From assembly GCA_022826755.1 (NCBI GenBank), contig JAJDUG010000067.1, forward strand, positions 62,001 through 126,000: a DNA stretch of 64,000 nucleotides, written 5' to 3'. The notes beneath the pieces are model-generated. The model searched no databases and was not told the origin of the DNA. It worked only from the letters and a program-made list of their open reading frames with translations. This stretch comes from Acidobacteriota bacterium. Its GTDB lineage: Bacteria; Acidobacteriota; Terriglobia; Versatilivoradales; Versatilivoraceae. Shown here one piece after another: positions 44,145 to 52,019 of the stretch (its first letter is position 1; each line of letters begins with the position of its first letter). The translations under genes and the position numbers were made by a program.

Positions 44145-44900
44145 CTACCTGAACAGATCCTGCTCCGGCGGACGAATCAGTGAACGGGCCGAACCCTCGG
44201 CCTCCCGACAGGTCACTCCGCGGATGATGGCGACGGGAATGCCTTGGGTCTTCCCCATGACCGGCTCGGCTGCTCCGGCCAGCTCGTCGGCCCAGGCCAT
44301 GGTGGTGGCTTCCAATCGGCGGCCGGCGCTGTCGAGCCCGCCCCGGTAGTCCACCAAGGGGGCCAGACCGGCAACCCCGATGGCCACGTTCACCAGCCCC
44401 TCGCGCCAGGGCCGGCCGAAGGTATCCGAGACGATCACGGCCAGGCGGATCCCGAAGCTCTTCTCCAGGCAACTCCGGAGGCGGCGGGCCGAGGCATCGG
44501 GATCCTCCGGCAGGAGGGTGACCTCGCCGGCCGCGGTGTTGGACTGGTCCACTCCGGCGTTGGCGCACACGAAGCCATGGTGGGTCTCTACGATCAGCCG
44601 GCCCTGGTCCATCCTGACGATGCGGCGGGACTGGCCGAGGATGATCTCGACCAGGGCCGGGTCCTTGCCCAGCTCGCCCGCCCAGCAGCGAGCCAGGGGA
44701 GAAGGCTTGACCGATTCCAGCCGGACCGTTCTGCCCTCATCCTTGGAGACGACCTTCTGGGTAACCACAAAGATGTCTCCATCCAGCACTTCCAGGGAGG
44801 CGGCCCGAACCGCGCGGCAGATGAGCTCACCCAGTCCGCTCCCCCGCCGGATTTCCGGCAAACCGGGAATGCCGACGACCCTGTACTCAGGAACCTGCAT
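44145..44900 (-). CDS. cofE: Coenzyme F420-0:L-glutamate ligase
   Basis: A 251-residue CofE. Motifs are 'GDIFVVTQKVVSKDEGRTVR', 'IVRMDQGRLIVETHHGFVCA' with 'NAGVDQSNTAAGEVTLLPED', 'LAVIVSDTFGRPWREGLVNV' with 'AIGVAGLAPLVDYRG' and 'MAWADELAGAAEPVMGKTQG'. It adds gamma-linked glutamates to F420-0 with GTP. The C-terminal nitroreductase domain of actinobacterial FbiB is absent; length is that of the stand-alone archaeal-type enzyme. It overlaps the cofC end by 14 bp, so cofD-cofC-cofE form one coupled operon. Confidence 0.96.
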   Translation of the reverse strand: MQVPEYRVVGIPGLPEIRRGSGLGELICRAVRAASLEVLDGDIFVVTQKVVSKDEGRTVRLESVKPSPLARCWAGELGKDPALVEIILGQSRRIVRMDQGRLIVETHHGFVCANAGVDQSNTAAGEVTLLPEDPDASARRLRSCLEKSFGIRLAVIVSDTFGRPWREGLVNVAIGVAGLAPLVDYRGGLDSAGRRLEATTMAWADELAGAAEPVMGKTQGIPVAIIRGVTCREAEGSARSLIRPPEQDLFR

Positions 44901-45567
44901 GGCCGCCTCGATTCAAACCCGCCAGTCGTTCTCCCACCCGCAGACTTTGGAGAAGGGCCCGGGTGGCGGTTCCCTTCCCCAAACTTCCGAATTGCACCAG
45001 GTCTGAAGACAGGTCGAGATCCAAGGCCAGTCTTGGCATCTTCCTGATCTGCACCTGGAGACCCCGTAGGCGGGCCTCTCGCAGGTGTGCCTGGAGGCTG
45101 CCGGCACCAAACCTGGAGGGAAAAACCAGGGGCGGAGAGCGGAGCAAGGCGTTGGTTCCCAGACCATCCCGGGAGGGAACCAGCACGGCCGAGGGGCCCC
45201 GGGCGGCGCGCTCGAGGAGAGCATCCAGGTCTCGAGCCTGCACCAGGGGAATATCCACCGGCAGCCGCAGCACCGCTTCGGCGCCCTGCTCTTCCAGCCG
45301 CTTCGAAGCCCAGTCCACGGAACGGCTCTCGGAAACCTGCCCGCTTTCACGAAACACTTCCCAGCCGTTCCCAGCCGCATAGGCGGCCACTTCCGGGTCG
45401 CGGGCCACCACCACCACCCGCTCGGCACAGCCGCATCCGCGGACGGCGGCGCCCATGTCTTCCAACATGGCCCAGGCGAGCTGCGTCCGCTCCCCTGGAG
45501 AGAGCACACCGGCCAGGCGTTGCTTGGATCGCTCCGGATCCTTGACGGGAAGAAGGACGACCGTCAC
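44887..45567 (-). CDS. cofC: 2-phospho-L-lactate (or PEP) guanylyltransferase
   Basis: A 226-residue nucleotidyltransferase of the CofC/FbiD family: 'VVLLPVKDPERSKQRLAGVL', 'AWAMLEDMGAAVRG', 'VLRLPVDIPLVQARDLDALL' and 'VLVPSRDGLGTNALLRSPPL' with 'FPSRFGAGSLQAHLREAR'. It makes the GTP-activated C3-acid used by CofD. The GTG at 45567 overlaps the cofD TGA as GTGA, a coupled start; a GTG one codon earlier (45570) is also possible. Whether the C3-acid is 2-phospholactate, PEP or 3-phosphoglycerate cannot be told from the sequence by eye. Confidence 0.92.
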   Translation of the reverse strand: MTVVLLPVKDPERSKQRLAGVLSPGERTQLAWAMLEDMGAAVRGCGCAERVVVVARDPEVAAYAAGNGWEVFRESGQVSESRSVDWASKRLEEQGAEAVLRLPVDIPLVQARDLDALLERAARGPSAVLVPSRDGLGTNALLRSPPLVFPSRFGAGSLQAHLREARLRGLQVQIRKMPRLALDLDLSSDLVQFGSLGKGTATRALLQSLRVGERLAGLNRGGHAGS

Positions 45568-46496
45568 CACGGCCCCATGACTGTTTGCGCCAGGGACACC
45601 TTGTCGGCCAGGTTGGCCATGACGGTGTTGGTGACCTTGACTTGCATTCCCAGGCGCTCGATATCTTGCTTCAGGGCCTTGTCCTGACGGTCGAGCACGA
45701 ACTGGCTGACAACCCCCTGCAGCAGGTGGGCGACCCCCAGTGCCGAAGTCGGATGTCCCAGCTCCTTCAGCATCTTGGCCGCCGGCCCCTTGAGCGCCCT
45801 GCCCCCCACCAGCGGGCTGACCGCGGTGACCGGCAGACCGGAATCCCGCAGGAGGTCCTTCATGCCGGGGACCGCCAGGATCGGTCCAATGCTGATGAGG
45901 GGATTGCTGGGAGCGATCACGACCCGGCAGGCCCCGGCCACCTTTTCCGGGAGCCCCGGCGACATCCGGCTCTGCTCGACATGCCGGTAGCTCACCTGTA
46001 GCACCCGGGGACGGCACTGTTCCCGCACCAGGTATTCCTGCAGGTGGAGATCTCCCTGGTCGGTCAGAATCCGAGTCGGCGCATAGGACTCGGTCATGGG
46101 CAGGAGCCGGCTGCGCAGCCCCCAGGTGCGGCCGATTCTGGCGGTGACCTCCGCCAGGCCCAAACCCTGTTCAAGCAGGTGGGTCCTCCACAGATGGGTG
46201 GCCAGGTCCCGGTCCCCCAGGCGGAACCAACTGGGAGCCCCATAGGCATGCAGCCACTCCAGGCAGTCGAAGCCGTCCCCGGCCACCCCCCAACCCCTGG
46301 AGGGCTCCTCTTTCCCTGCAAGGGTGTAGGTGACGGTGTCCAGATCCGGGCAGATGCGGAGCCCGCACACCTTGAAGTCGTCCCCGGTGTTGCCGACGAT
46401 GGTGATCCGCTCGGGGGGGATGACCCGGCTGAGCCCCAGCAGAAACTTCGAGGCTCCCACGCCGCCCGCCAGCACCACCACGCCATCGGAACTCAC
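45564..46496 (-). CDS. cofD: 2-phospho-L-lactate transferase
   Basis: A 310-residue CofD: 'GVVVLAGGVGASKFLLGLSR', 'ITIVGNTGDDFKVCGLRICP' with 'DLDTVTYTLAG', 'WFRLGDRDLATHLWRTHLLE', 'MTESYAPTRILTDQGDLHLQ', 'EYLVREQCRP' and 'VVIAPSNPLISIGPILAVPG'. It transfers the phospho-C3 unit to FO, giving F420-0 or its dehydro form. I take GTG 46496, which has GAGGG upstream and starts at the conserved N-terminus. An ATG at 46544 and another at 46565 would add unconserved residues. It is first gene of cofD-cofC-cofE. Confidence 0.95.
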   Translation of the reverse strand: MSSDGVVVLAGGVGASKFLLGLSRVIPPERITIVGNTGDDFKVCGLRICPDLDTVTYTLAGKEEPSRGWGVAGDGFDCLEWLHAYGAPSWFRLGDRDLATHLWRTHLLEQGLGLAEVTARIGRTWGLRSRLLPMTESYAPTRILTDQGDLHLQEYLVREQCRPRVLQVSYRHVEQSRMSPGLPEKVAGACRVVIAPSNPLISIGPILAVPGMKDLLRDSGLPVTAVSPLVGGRALKGPAAKMLKELGHPTSALGVAHLLQGVVSQFVLDRQDKALKQDIERLGMQVKVTNTVMANLADKVSLAQTVMGPW

Positions 46497-46604
46497 GCCT
46501 ACCCTCGAGGCCGAACCCCGACGCCGGGAATCACAGGGTGTCATTTCCTGTCCCAGGTGGACCATTCCTCAACCCGTTTTCCTTCACTCGAACCGGGGGC
46601 GTTC

Positions 46605-46715
46605 CCATTGAGTGGGTCAAGAACTCCGTCTTTCTTCGTGTGTCTTCGTGGTCCTTCGTGTGTCTTCGTGGATATCTCTTTTATGTTGTTGTTTCAGGCA
46701 GGCAAGGTGTCGAGG
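46605..46715. repeat. Dispersed TTCGTGTGTCTTCGTGG repeat, full copy
   Basis: TGAGTGGGTCAAGAACTCCG is followed by two TTCGTGTGTCTTCGTGG units, ATATCTCTTTTATG and TTGTTGTTTCAGGC. This is the inverted counterpart of 15060-15175 including both flanks, and it separates npdG from cofD. Confidence 0.75.
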
Positions 46716-46731
46716 GTGGCGGGGTTTCGGG

Positions 46732-47403
46732 TTACAGACCGACCACGCGAAACCGGGAGTGGTGCACCCGGTGCCGCTTGTTGATTTGAATGGCCAGGAC
46801 CGTCATGCGCTCCAGGGTTGAGGCCTGCCTCAGCGGACCCACGTCCAGCGGCGACAGTCCCTCGATCCCGGAGGAGACCTGGATGACGCGGCGGCGAGCC
46901 TCGACGGAATCCCCGCAGACAAAGACGTGGCAATCGAGCCGTTGGCTCAGATCCTCCAGCAGGTGGGCCGGGATGGTCTTGAAGGCGGCCACCAGGGGAA
47001 CGTCCTGCGGCAGGATTCCGGCCAGGTGCTCACTGGCGGAAGGCTCGGGCAATTCTCTCAGTTGCAGGCGCTTCGACCGAAACTGCAGCGGAACCGTGAC
47101 ATCTACGACGATCTGTCCCTGGCGAAGCTGGTCGCGGCAACTCTCCAACAGGCCGGCCGCATGCTCGAACGGCACCGCCAGGAAGAGGATGTCGCACGCC
47201 TCCACAACTCCCGGATTCCCGAGGCCACCGATGTGGGCCCCAGGTCCGCTCTCCTCCTTCAGGCAACGCCGCAGCTCCTCGGCCCTCTGGGCAGCCTGCT
47301 CCGGACTGCGGGATCCGATGATCACCGGGTATCCCGCCTGACTCAGGCGCAACGCCAAGCCCCTGCCCTCGGGCCCGGTCCCGCCCAGAATGCCGATCCG
47401 CAT
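46732..47403 (-). CDS. npdG: F420H2:NADP oxidoreductase
   Basis: A 223-residue NADPH-dependent F420 reductase. The N-terminal Rossmann fold starts 'MRIGILGGTGPEGRGLALRL' with 'PVIIGSRSPEQAAQRAEEL', then 'ACDILFLAVPFEHAAGLLES', 'IVVDVTVPL', 'VAAFKTIPAHLLEDLSQRLD', 'CHVFVCGDSVEARRRVIQVS' and 'PLRQASTLERMTVLAIQINK'. It exchanges hydride between F420H2 and NADP+. It lies just upstream of cofD on the same strand, separated by 235 bp that hold a dispersed repeat. It confirms that the cell uses the cofactor as well as making it. Confidence 0.95.
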   Translation of the reverse strand: MRIGILGGTGPEGRGLALRLSQAGYPVIIGSRSPEQAAQRAEELRRCLKEESGPGAHIGGLGNPGVVEACDILFLAVPFEHAAGLLESCRDQLRQGQIVVDVTVPLQFRSKRLQLRELPEPSASEHLAGILPQDVPLVAAFKTIPAHLLEDLSQRLDCHVFVCGDSVEARRRVIQVSSGIEGLSPLDVGPLRQASTLERMTVLAIQINKRHRVHHSRFRVVGL

Positions 47404-47434
47404 TCAGGCCTCCACGGGGGCTCTGCGAACCCGC

Positions 47435-47581
47435 CTACTCCACCAGCTCGACTTCCTTGTCGGTGGCCGGAACGATGGTTTCGGTCGGTTCCTCGCGCTC
47501 GGCCTTCCACACCAGGTGAATCGCCCACAGCAGGATCGCGATCTCCAGCGCCACCATGAACCAGTCCAGAACGGTGACCAT
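47435..47581 (-). CDS. 48-residue single-pass membrane protein next to the NCS1 permease
   Basis: Begins MVTVLDWFMVALEIAILLWA, a single TM, followed by 'IHLVWKAEREEPTETIVPAT' and an acidic tail. It starts 4 bp downstream of the permease stop, with a purine-rich GAGAG just before the ATG, so coupled translation is likely. Small one-TM proteins often sit after transporter genes and may be accessory subunits. No family name is recognised; the amino-acid composition and spacing support a real gene. Confidence 0.65.
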   Translation of the reverse strand: MVTVLDWFMVALEIAILLWAIHLVWKAEREEPTETIVPATDKEVELVE

Positions 47582-47584
47582 CTC

Positions 47585-48934
47585 TCAACCTTTCGCAGGG
47601 GCCAGGCCCATCTGCTGCTCCGGCGTCATCCCCCGGGCCAGCGACCACTTCATCCAGCCGTAGTAGATCAGGCCCGAGGCCACCATGGAACTGACCAGAC
47701 CGCTGAAGAGCTGGTTCTGCCCCACATAGAACCCGACCAGGAAGCCAATCAGCCAAGCCGCGTAGGCGGCGGGATTGAGGTTCATGTCGGCACCCCTGGC
47801 GCTCTGGTAGCGTTTCCGCCTTTCCGGGAAGGCCCAGTAGTCCAGAATCACCGTCATGGCGATGGGGGCCACCACCCAGCCCAGAAACTGGACATACCAG
47901 TTGACGAACCGGTCCAGCCCCACGAAGCTCCCCACCAGGCCCACCAGCCCTGCACCCGCCGTGGCCAGGCGGCGAGTGAATTCCTGTCCCCAGACCATGG
48001 GGATCGGAGGCGCCGAAAAGGCCAGTCCGGCCGCGTAGGTGCCTCCCTGCACCGTCGACTGGGCGCCGAACCAGCCGAACACCCACACCACGAACGGCAG
48101 GCCCAGGGCCTGAGCCATGATGAAGACATTGAACTCGCCGGTGAAGGCGGCTCCGATGGCTCCCCCCCAGTACTGCATGGTGACCAGTCCGGCGTAGGCC
48201 GTCAGGATTCCGATCAGGGCCTGCTTGCCGTTCTTCCAGAATCGGGCCATGTCGGAAATGATGGTCACCCCCACCAGCCAGCCGCCGGCCGCCATGTCGA
48301 ACCCGATGAAGGCGGGCGCGGTGGGATCGAACCACTTGTTCCACAACACGCCGAAACCGCCCGCGCGCGTGAGCGTGGCATCGATGATCATGAAGACCAG
48401 CACCAGGAAACCGGGCACGGCAATCCAGTCCACGTAGGCAATCCAGCGTATGCGCACCACTGCCGGAACGATGAACAGGACCCCGATGGCGATGGTGGAG
48501 ATCAGCCAGGGAGCCGAGCCGGCCTCCCAACCCCAATGTCCGGTGAGACCGTCCCGGGTCATGTTCAGAATGACCGAAAACCAGCCCATGCTGGTCAACC
48601 CCATCAGCACGTTGGGCAAAACCACTCCCTTGCGCCCGAAGGTGTAGCGGTAGAGGAGCGCGCTGGAATACCCGGTCCGGGCGGCGGCGGCCCCGATCAG
48701 GGCTCCCACGATCCCGTTGCTCAAGGTCCCGAAGAAGATGATGGGCATGGACAACTTCAGGGGAAAGGACTGGCCGACGATTCCTCCCACGACGAAGCTG
48801 GACAGCACCAGCACCCATCCCCAGAGAATGATGGAATTGTTCCAGTAGCTGAGCCTCCGCGAAAGGGGCACCTTGGACCGGGCGGCGTCTCCAACCACCG
48901 CCCCCGACTCGGCGCTGCCGCTTTGTGTCGACAA
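47585..48934 (-). CDS. NCS1-family nucleobase/cytosine permease
   Basis: A 449-residue, 12-TM transporter of the nucleobase:cation symporter-1 family: 'VPLSRRLSYWNNSIILWGWV', 'GTLSNGIVGALIGAAAARTG', 'YSSALLYRYTFGRKGVVLPN', 'FIGFDMAAGGWLVGVTIISD' and 'APIAMTVILDYWAFPERRKR'. These match purine/cytosine-permease signatures (the R-x-x-F-G motif and the N-x(2)-G-x(3)-D region). It takes up a nucleobase or related heterocycle. It is TTG-started with AAAGGAG upstream. It is grouped with the downstream micro-membrane gene and the class V aminotransferase-fold gene on the same strand. Confidence 0.9.
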   Translation of the reverse strand: MSTQSGSAESGAVVGDAARSKVPLSRRLSYWNNSIILWGWVLVLSSFVVGGIVGQSFPLKLSMPIIFFGTLSNGIVGALIGAAAARTGYSSALLYRYTFGRKGVVLPNVLMGLTSMGWFSVILNMTRDGLTGHWGWEAGSAPWLISTIAIGVLFIVPAVVRIRWIAYVDWIAVPGFLVLVFMIIDATLTRAGGFGVLWNKWFDPTAPAFIGFDMAAGGWLVGVTIISDMARFWKNGKQALIGILTAYAGLVTMQYWGGAIGAAFTGEFNVFIMAQALGLPFVVWVFGWFGAQSTVQGGTYAAGLAFSAPPIPMVWGQEFTRRLATAGAGLVGLVGSFVGLDRFVNWYVQFLGWVVAPIAMTVILDYWAFPERRKRYQSARGADMNLNPAAYAAWLIGFLVGFYVGQNQLFSGLVSSMVASGLIYYGWMKWSLARGMTPEQQMGLAPAKG

Positions 48935-48979
48935 GATGAAACGCTCCTTTCAGCGTGGCTCTCTCGGACGCGGTTGGGG

Positions 48980-50239
48980 TCAGGCCCGACCCCGGACCAC
49001 CGCCTCCAGCGCGGACAGACAGCGGTCGACTTCCTCGGCCGTATTGTAATGGACCAGTCCCAGGCGCACGACGCCGCCCGAATCGAACAACCCCAGCCGT
49101 TCGATCAGTGCCTGGGCGTAGAAGTCCCCTTCCCAGAGGAAAAATCCCTTCTTGCCCATTTCGGCGGTGATCTCTCGCGGAGAACGGCCCGGAACCGTGA
49201 AGGCCGCCGTGGGCGTGCGGCAGTGGAGCCGCTCGCGGTCGGTGATTCCCCAGATCTTCAAACCCTTGATCTGCTCCAGGCCGTCCAGCAGCCGCTGGAA
49301 CAGGGGGCGCTCATAGCTCTCGATGGCGGACAGGCAGGTCTTCAGGTGCAAGCGCCTGCCCTCGAGATGCGGATAACGGTCCCGGTAGGCGCCGCCCTGC
49401 TGCCGGCCCAGTTCGGCCAGGTATTCGACCGCGGCCAGGCTCCCGGCGATCCCCTCGTGGTTCTGAGTCCCGATTTCGAAGCGAGGCTTGGCCGGCCGGA
49501 TCTTGTAGGCGGGAAGCCGCTCCAGCACCTCCTGTTTGCCATAGAGCACGCCCACGTGGGTGCCGAAGAACTTGTAGACCGAGAGGGCCATCAGGTCGCA
49601 GTCCAGCGCCTGTACGTCGATGGGTCCGTGCGGTGCGTAATGGACGGCGTCCACAAAGACCAGTGCGCCAACCTGGTGGGCCTTCTCGATCACCTCCGCC
49701 ACCGGGTTGACGGTGCCGACCGCGTTGGAGGCGTAGCCGATCGCCACCACCCTGGTCCGCGAGTTGAGCCTGGACTCCAGCTCCTCCATGTCGAGGGTGC
49801 AGTCTTCCGGGTGGATGTCGACGCAGTGCACCTTGGCCCCGCGCTCCTCCAGCGCCTGCCAGGGAGATACGTTGGCCTCGTGGTCCAGCACGGTCACCAC
49901 CAGTTCGTCACCCGGCTGCAGCGTCTTGCCGATGGCGCGACTCACGTTGTAGGTGTGGGTGGTCATGTTCAGGCCAAAGGCAATCTCATCGATGGAGCGG
50001 GCGTTCAGGAAATCGACCATGGCCTGGTCGGCTTCCACCAGCATGCGGTCGGTGTCCTCGCTGGTGACGAAGGTGCCCTCGATGTTGCAGTTCATGGCCA
50101 TGTAGTAGTGGGCTACGGCATCCATGACCTGCCGGGGAATCTGGGTTCCGCCCGGACCGTCGAAAAAGACGGCCGGTTGCCCCCCCACGGTGCGGTCCAG
50201 CGATGGGAATTGTTTTCGGATCGAAACCGGGTCAAGCAC
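48980..50239 (-). CDS. Class V aminotransferase-fold PLP enzyme (cysteine-desulfurase-like)
   Basis: A 419-residue PLP enzyme of the cysteine desulfurase-like (VC1184-type) subfamily. Motifs are 'QPAVFFDGPGGTQIPRQVMD', 'VTSEDTDRMLVEADQAMVDF', 'LDHEANVSPWQALEERGAKV', 'YASNAVGTVNPVAEVIEKAH', 'VFVDAVHYAPHGPIDVQALD' (the pyridoxal-pocket Asp and His) and the Schiff-base Lys in 'ALSVYKFFGTHVGVLYG'. GTG start. This subfamily is catabolic rather than Fe-S assembling; no isc or suf partners are nearby, so true desulfurase activity is doubtful. Neighbours (permease, MBL hydrolase, aldolase) suggest a small-molecule degradation pathway. Confidence 0.86.
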   Translation of the reverse strand: MLDPVSIRKQFPSLDRTVGGQPAVFFDGPGGTQIPRQVMDAVAHYYMAMNCNIEGTFVTSEDTDRMLVEADQAMVDFLNARSIDEIAFGLNMTTHTYNVSRAIGKTLQPGDELVVTVLDHEANVSPWQALEERGAKVHCVDIHPEDCTLDMEELESRLNSRTRVVAIGYASNAVGTVNPVAEVIEKAHQVGALVFVDAVHYAPHGPIDVQALDCDLMALSVYKFFGTHVGVLYGKQEVLERLPAYKIRPAKPRFEIGTQNHEGIAGSLAAVEYLAELGRQQGGAYRDRYPHLEGRRLHLKTCLSAIESYERPLFQRLLDGLEQIKGLKIWGITDRERLHCRTPTAAFTVPGRSPREITAEMGKKGFFLWEGDFYAQALIERLGLFDSGGVVRLGLVHYNTAEEVDRCLSALEAVVRGRA

Positions 50240-50296
50240 GAGGGTGGATCTCCAGGTTGCACGGGCTTTCCCGATGCCCGGGCGCCCGCAGAGGCT

Positions 50297-51040
50297 CTAG
50301 AAGAGGTTCCAGGGTACGACCAGCGACGCGATTCGGTCGGTCGCAGGCTTGAAGTGGCTGTCGGCGTCGTCCACCACCGGCGGGCGATGCCCTGCAAACA
50401 GGTGGTCGGGGCGGAGCTTGGCCAGCCGCTCCACGCTCCTGACGGATTGGTGCAGATCGCAGTCCCCAATGACCTGCAGCAGGATCTTGCCTTCGGGAAA
50501 GATGGCGTCGCCGGCGAAGAGAGCCCGCTTGCCCCCATCCTCCACCAGGAAGGACAGGTGGCCCGCGCAGTGGCCGGGCGTGGCCACCACCTGGAAGACC
50601 TTGTCGCCCAGCTCCAGTTGCTGGTCGTCCCGCAGCTCCAGGTCTACCGGGCAGGGCAAAAATTGAAACTCGGGGGGATACATTCCGGTGGCGCGTCCCT
50701 TGTCCAGGTTGATGGCCTTCTCGTCGCCGCTTCGCAGCCAGCCGGCGGCTTCCTCCGAGATGGCCACTTTCAGGTTGGGCAACCGTTGCTTCAAGGGCGC
50801 TGCTCCCGCGGCATGGTCTCCGTGAGCGTGGGTGAGCAGCAGCCATTCCACCCGGGCGGGGTCCACGCCGTGCCCCCGGATATTCTCCACCACCTGGTCG
50901 GCGCCCATTCCGCCGCCGGAGTCGATCAGCACGAAAAAGTCCCCGGTCCGCATGAGGTAGACATTGCAATCCATGCCGTCGGTAAAGACCGTCTCGGTCT
51001 CGCCTCCACCCACCAGGAATACCGTCTCAGTCACTTTCAT
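50297..51040 (-). CDS. Metallo-beta-lactamase-fold hydrolase
   Basis: A 247-residue protein with the zinc motif HxHxDH at H71-H73-D75-H76 ('LTHAHGDHAAG'), further ligands in 'VATPGHCAGHLSFLVEDGGK' with 'RALFAGDAIFPEG', and 'DHLFAGHRPPVVDDADSHF'. No signal peptide. MBL-fold enzymes of this type cleave thioesters, lactones or other esters; glyoxalase-II-like enzymes are the closest pattern. It is in a run with the PLP enzyme (57 bp) and the class II aldolase (163 bp). Confidence 0.88.
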   Translation of the reverse strand: MKVTETVFLVGGGETETVFTDGMDCNVYLMRTGDFFVLIDSGGGMGADQVVENIRGHGVDPARVEWLLLTHAHGDHAAGAAPLKQRLPNLKVAISEEAAGWLRSGDEKAINLDKGRATGMYPPEFQFLPCPVDLELRDDQQLELGDKVFQVVATPGHCAGHLSFLVEDGGKRALFAGDAIFPEGKILLQVIGDCDLHQSVRSVERLAKLRPDHLFAGHRPPVVDDADSHFKPATDRIASLVVPWNLF

Positions 51041-51106
51041 GACCCATCCTCCCGATACTCGCCACCGAAACCGCGGTTCCCACCTGCTCCCCTGGCACTC
51101 TACCGA

Positions 51107-51195
51107 ACGTCGTGTTTATTGGTGTTTATTCGTGTTCATTCGTGGTTCGTCTTTGTTAACCGTCGGCATACTCCCTCGAATGAACCACACGTCAG
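51107..51195. repeat. Dispersed TTCGTGTTCATTCGTGG repeat copy
   Basis: GTTTATTCGTGTTCATTCGTGGTTCGTC is preceded by a TTTATTGGTG word and followed by CCCTCGAATGAACCACACG. Order and words match 15340-15400. Confidence 0.65.
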
Positions 51196-51203
51196 GGCGG
51201 CCC

Positions 51204-51938
51204 CTACCGAGCATACTCCGGTTCCTCCCGGTCCAGGATGCGCCGGATGGCCTGAAAGTGCAGGTCGCGCATGGTGGCCAGACCCGACTGCATCACGGGA
51301 GCCACCTCCCTGACCGTGTCCTCCGGGATTTCCCGCAGTTTCTGTCCGGACGATTGCACAATGAACTGGGACTGGCAGGCCCGTTCCAGATAGTAGAGGT
51401 CGTCGAAGGCGTCCCAAACCGTGGGACCGGTCACAATCACCCCGTGGGCGCCCAGAAAGGCCACATCGTGGTCGCCCATGGCCGCGGCCAGGCGGTCTCC
51501 CTCCGAGCCTTCAAAGGCCAATCCGCGATACTCGTCGATATAGGCCACCCGGCCGTAGAAGCGGAGGGCGTTTTGCGAGGCCATCTCAAGCCTGCCCTGC
51601 TGCAGCAGACAGATGGCGGTGGCGTAGGGCATGTGGGTGTGGAGCACGCAGCGAGCCCGGGGCTTGGCCATGTGGATGCGGGAATGAATGAAGAAGGCCG
51701 AATCCTCCACCGTGTTGCTGCCCTCCAGGATGCGGCGGTCCTTGTCGGCCAGGACCAGGTCGCTGGCAGTCAGCTCACTCCAGTGAAAGCCTATCGGATT
51801 GACCAGAAACCGGTGACCGTCGTCGCTTACCGCAAGGCTGAAGTGGTTGCAGATACCCTCGCTCAGCCCCAGGCGTGCAGCCCAGCGGAGGGCGGCGGCC
51901 AGGTCAATCCGCGCCTGTCTGATTTCCTCGGGTGTGAT
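51204..51938 (-). CDS. Class II aldolase/adducin-domain protein, non-canonical start
   Basis: A 244-residue full aldolase II domain: 'LAAALRWAARLGLSEGICNH' with 'FSLAVSDDGHRFLVNPIGFH', 'WSELTASDLVLADKDRRILE', 'HTHMPYATAICLLQQGRLEM' (zinc His pair), 'FLGAHGVIVTGPTVWDAFDD' and 'YYLERACQSQF'. The domain is complete only if translation begins near ATC 51938, which has AAGGAA six bases upstream. The next in-frame stop (TGA) is only five codons further up and no ATG/GTG/TTG lies between. A GTG at 51710 would delete the metal-site N-terminal third. Reads as a rare AUC start or a base-call error. It cleaves or epimerises a sugar phosphate. Confidence 0.75.
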   Translation of the reverse strand: MTPEEIRQARIDLAAALRWAARLGLSEGICNHFSLAVSDDGHRFLVNPIGFHWSELTASDLVLADKDRRILEGSNTVEDSAFFIHSRIHMAKPRARCVLHTHMPYATAICLLQQGRLEMASQNALRFYGRVAYIDEYRGLAFEGSEGDRLAAAMGDHDVAFLGAHGVIVTGPTVWDAFDDLYYLERACQSQFIVQSSGQKLREIPEDTVREVAPVMQSGLATMRDLHFQAIRRILDREEPEYAR

Positions 51939-52019
51939 GGTGGATTCCTTTCAGGAAGGCATGCGGGATGGAGGCAAGACCACTTCCCTTCCTCTCCAAC
52001 CCGGCGGCCTCGTGAGAAA

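Noticed and set aside
47390-51313. A 1307-codon open frame opposite the aminotransferase, MBL and NCS1 genes
   Set aside because: It is antisense to several genes with clear families and has no domain of its own; long antisense frames are common in GC-rich DNA with biased third positions. The same holds for the long frames opposite the aldehyde dehydrogenase and the POT transporter.
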